Below, piece by piece: positions 6,108-7,044 of a DNA stretch of 7,044 nucleotides. The translations under genes and the position numbers were made by a program. Positions within the stretch are counted from its first letter, which is position 1. Each line of letters opens with the position of its first letter. Below the pieces are notes generated by a model, which made no database searches, was not told the origin of the DNA, and saw only the letters and a program-made list of their open reading frames with translations. Source of the DNA: Caryophanales bacterium UBA6769 (GTDB taxonomy: Bacteria; Bacillota; Bacilli; Bacillales; UBA6769); the NCBI GenBank assembly GCA_002453275.1, contig DKGN01000032.1:1-7044 (forward strand), in the 5' to 3' direction.

Positions 6108-6852
6108 AGGACATCACCTGAATTGGGTCGATAAATGACTCACCTTTTTTTAATGCGAAAAAGAAAACGCCACTTTCTTTACTATCATCAACTAGTGCTT
6201 TTCCGATTTGATGACCACTTTTTATATAATCATATAAAGCAACATCGATCGAGTCTAAGTTACCGTACCATGATTCACTGCCGTCATGATGTTGAACGAT
6301 AACTGTTTTATTCAGGTTCTCTCTGTCTCCTACGAACACAACAAACCCATCTTGAACCGATTCAATTGTGGCATCTTTACCCGCTTCAATCATAATTCCT
6401 TTTTTCTCAGTATTAAATGGCTCAACGATCCGTCCACCTGTCACCGGGACTGCATAGTGATCCCCTGCTTGATTAACAACCTGTGTATCTTGATTGGAAA
6501 ATTTCTCTGGTAACAGGGCTAATGGTCGTCCGAATTGCTGTTCATACCATGTTGCAACAGTAGCAAATTTAAAATCTTGTTCAAAAGTATGCGTAACAAC
6601 AGTTTGGAATTTCTCAAACGTTTTGCCTTGTTGCTTGAACAATATCGCTACGCTTAAAAAGAGGCAAATGGATATAAATATTTTAATTAAAAATGACTCT
6701 TTAGAGAATAAAGGGTGAACTCTTTCTTCATCAATTTGTTTAAGCTTGCTTTCTTTTCTATCTCCTTTTAACGAATGATAGTGCCGGTTCCGGATACGGT
6801 TTTCTTTGCGCTTTCTATGTTCTTTTCTAAATCGATCGAGGTTGTTTTGCAT
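6100..6852 (-). CDS. spoIVFA: SpoIVFA, regulator of SpoIVFB
   Basis: Membrane-anchored regulator of 250 residues that, with BofA, holds SpoIVFB inactive until forespore-derived proteases (SpoIVB, CtpB) act on it. A strongly basic N-terminal tail (1-50, many Lys/Arg) is followed by one membrane segment at about 54-72, then a region outside the cytosol. A LytM/M23-like fold spans about 134-243. Its peptidase residues are lost: the usual HxH strand reads GVFFFA (228-233), so it is a binding domain and not an enzyme. The end, FIDPIQVMSFD, matches the B. subtilis C-terminus closely. ATG 6850-6852 is chosen because AGGAAGG lies 6 bases upstream; an ATG at 6856-6858 would sit directly on that site. 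First gene of the sigma-E unit. Confidence 0.93.
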   Translation of the reverse strand: MQNNLDRFRKEHRKRKENRIRNRHYHSLKGDRKESKLKQIDEERVHPLFSKESFLIKIFISICLFLSVAILFKQQGKTFEKFQTVVTHTFEQDFKFATVATWYEQQFGRPLALLPEKFSNQDTQVVNQAGDHYAVPVTGGRIVEPFNTEKKGIMIEAGKDATIESVQDGFVVFVGDRENLNKTVIVQHHDGSESWYGNLDSIDVALYDYIKSGHQIGKALVDDSKESGVFFFALKKGESFIDPIQVMSFD

Positions 6853-6884
6853 GAGCATCCTTCCTATAATCAAATAGTTACTAC

Positions 6885-6913
6885 ATCTTATGACTTGTCC
6901 TTATAAGATATGA
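6885..6913 (-). promoter_or_regulatory. Sigma-E promoter of spoIVFA-spoIVFB
   Basis: On the minus strand TCATATC (6907-6913) and CATAAGAT (6885-6892) are separated by 14 bases, close to the sigma-E pattern of TCATATT and CATACAAT. The first transcribed base would be near 6877, about 25 bases before the spoIVFA ATG. The B. subtilis spoIVF operon is known to be transcribed in the mother cell by sigma-E, which agrees. No comparable sigma-A promoter is seen in this gap. Confidence 0.75.
6893..6902 (-). promoter_or_regulatory. SpoIIID binding site within the spoIVF promoter
   Basis: Read on the minus strand, AAGGACAAGT fits every position of the SpoIIID consensus WWRRACARNY. It sits between the -35 and -10 of the sigma-E promoter, where bound protein would most simply block polymerase. 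SpoIIID is the mother-cell regulator that follows sigma-E and switches many of its genes off. The fit is seen in the sequence; binding and repression are inferred. Confidence 0.6.
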
Positions 6914-6922
6914 CCTATTTGA

Positions 6923-6956
6923 TAAATAAAAAGCTCTCAAATGTTTTTTGAGAGCT
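6923..6956 (-). terminator. Rho-independent terminator after minD
   Basis: On the minus strand AGCTCTCAAA pairs perfectly over 10 bp with TTTGAGAGCT around a 5-base loop (stems 6947-6956 and 6932-6941), followed by a T-rich run (6923-6931). It separates the minCD transcript from the spoIVF promoter. The stem begins within the minD stop codon. Confidence 0.9.
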
Positions 6957-7044
6957 ATCGGATACCAATGAATTTTTTAAATTTAGAAAAGAACCCCTTT
7001 GATTCTTCCATAGACAACAAAGGAACAGATTCGCCTAAGATTCG
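6955..7044 (-). CDS. minD: Septum-site protein MinD, C-terminal end only
   Basis: Only the last 29 codons are in the window, cut by the right edge, ending in TAG at 6955-6957. The residues RILGESVPL match the conserved stretch near the end of Bacillus MinD. The final FFSKFKKFIGIR is an amphipathic helix with alternating aromatic and basic residues, the usual MinD membrane-targeting sequence. MinD is the membrane-bound ATPase that places the division inhibitor MinC. Its position before spoIVFA is the B. subtilis order. The ATPase domain is outside the window. Confidence 0.88.
   Translation of the reverse strand, partial: RILGESVPLLSMEESKGFFSKFKKFIGIR

Noticed and set aside
6100..6450. SpoIVFA as an active M23 metallopeptidase
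   Set aside because: The fold resembles LytM, but the histidines of the HxH strand are replaced by Phe and the first metal-binding motif is absent, as in B. subtilis SpoIVFA.

Overview
The window is a chromosomal segment of a low-GC, endospore-forming member of the Bacillaceae or a close relative. The evidence is gene content and order. Read on the minus strand it runs minD (3' end), spoIVFA, spoIVFB, rng, rplU, prp, rpmA, obg, pheB, pheA, and it converges on the 3' end of niaR on the plus strand. This is the order known around minCD/spoIVF/obg/pheA in Bacillus subtilis, with two differences: an RNase E/G-family gene lies between spoIVFB and rplU, and spo0B is missing between rpmA and obg. 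The species cannot be named from the sequence alone.

Right end (about 6850-7044): the last codons of minD run into a strong terminator. A separate promoter with sigma-E features follows, and a perfect SpoIIID consensus lies inside its spacer. It serves spoIVFA-spoIVFB, the mother-cell complex that controls pro-sigma-K processing. The two genes overlap by 8 bases. An RNase G-like gene follows after 26 bases with no visible terminator or strong promoter of its own, so it looks like a passenger of the sporulation operon.

Middle (about 2970-4115): a near-perfect sigma-A promoter starts inside the last codons of rng and drives a leader RNA of about 105 nt (L21-leader type), then rplU-prp-rpmA. 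Prp is the protease that removes the N-terminal extension of L27, and that extension with its LQFFA motif is visible in rpmA. A terminator closes this unit.

Left end (1-2960): obg (ribosome-assembly and stress GTPase), pheB (ACT-domain protein) and pheA (prephenate dehydratase, phenylalanine synthesis) form a likely operon. It ends at a hairpin shared with the convergent niaR (NAD-biosynthesis repressor). All real genes except niaR are on the minus strand. There are no mobile elements, CRISPR arrays, tRNAs or rRNAs, and no stretch over 300 bases lacks a gene. I see no wholly new system. The most notable points are the absent spo0B, the short RNase G behind the spoIVF genes, the SpoIIID site in the spoIVF promoter, and an Arg-to-Lys change in the catalytic motif of PheA.
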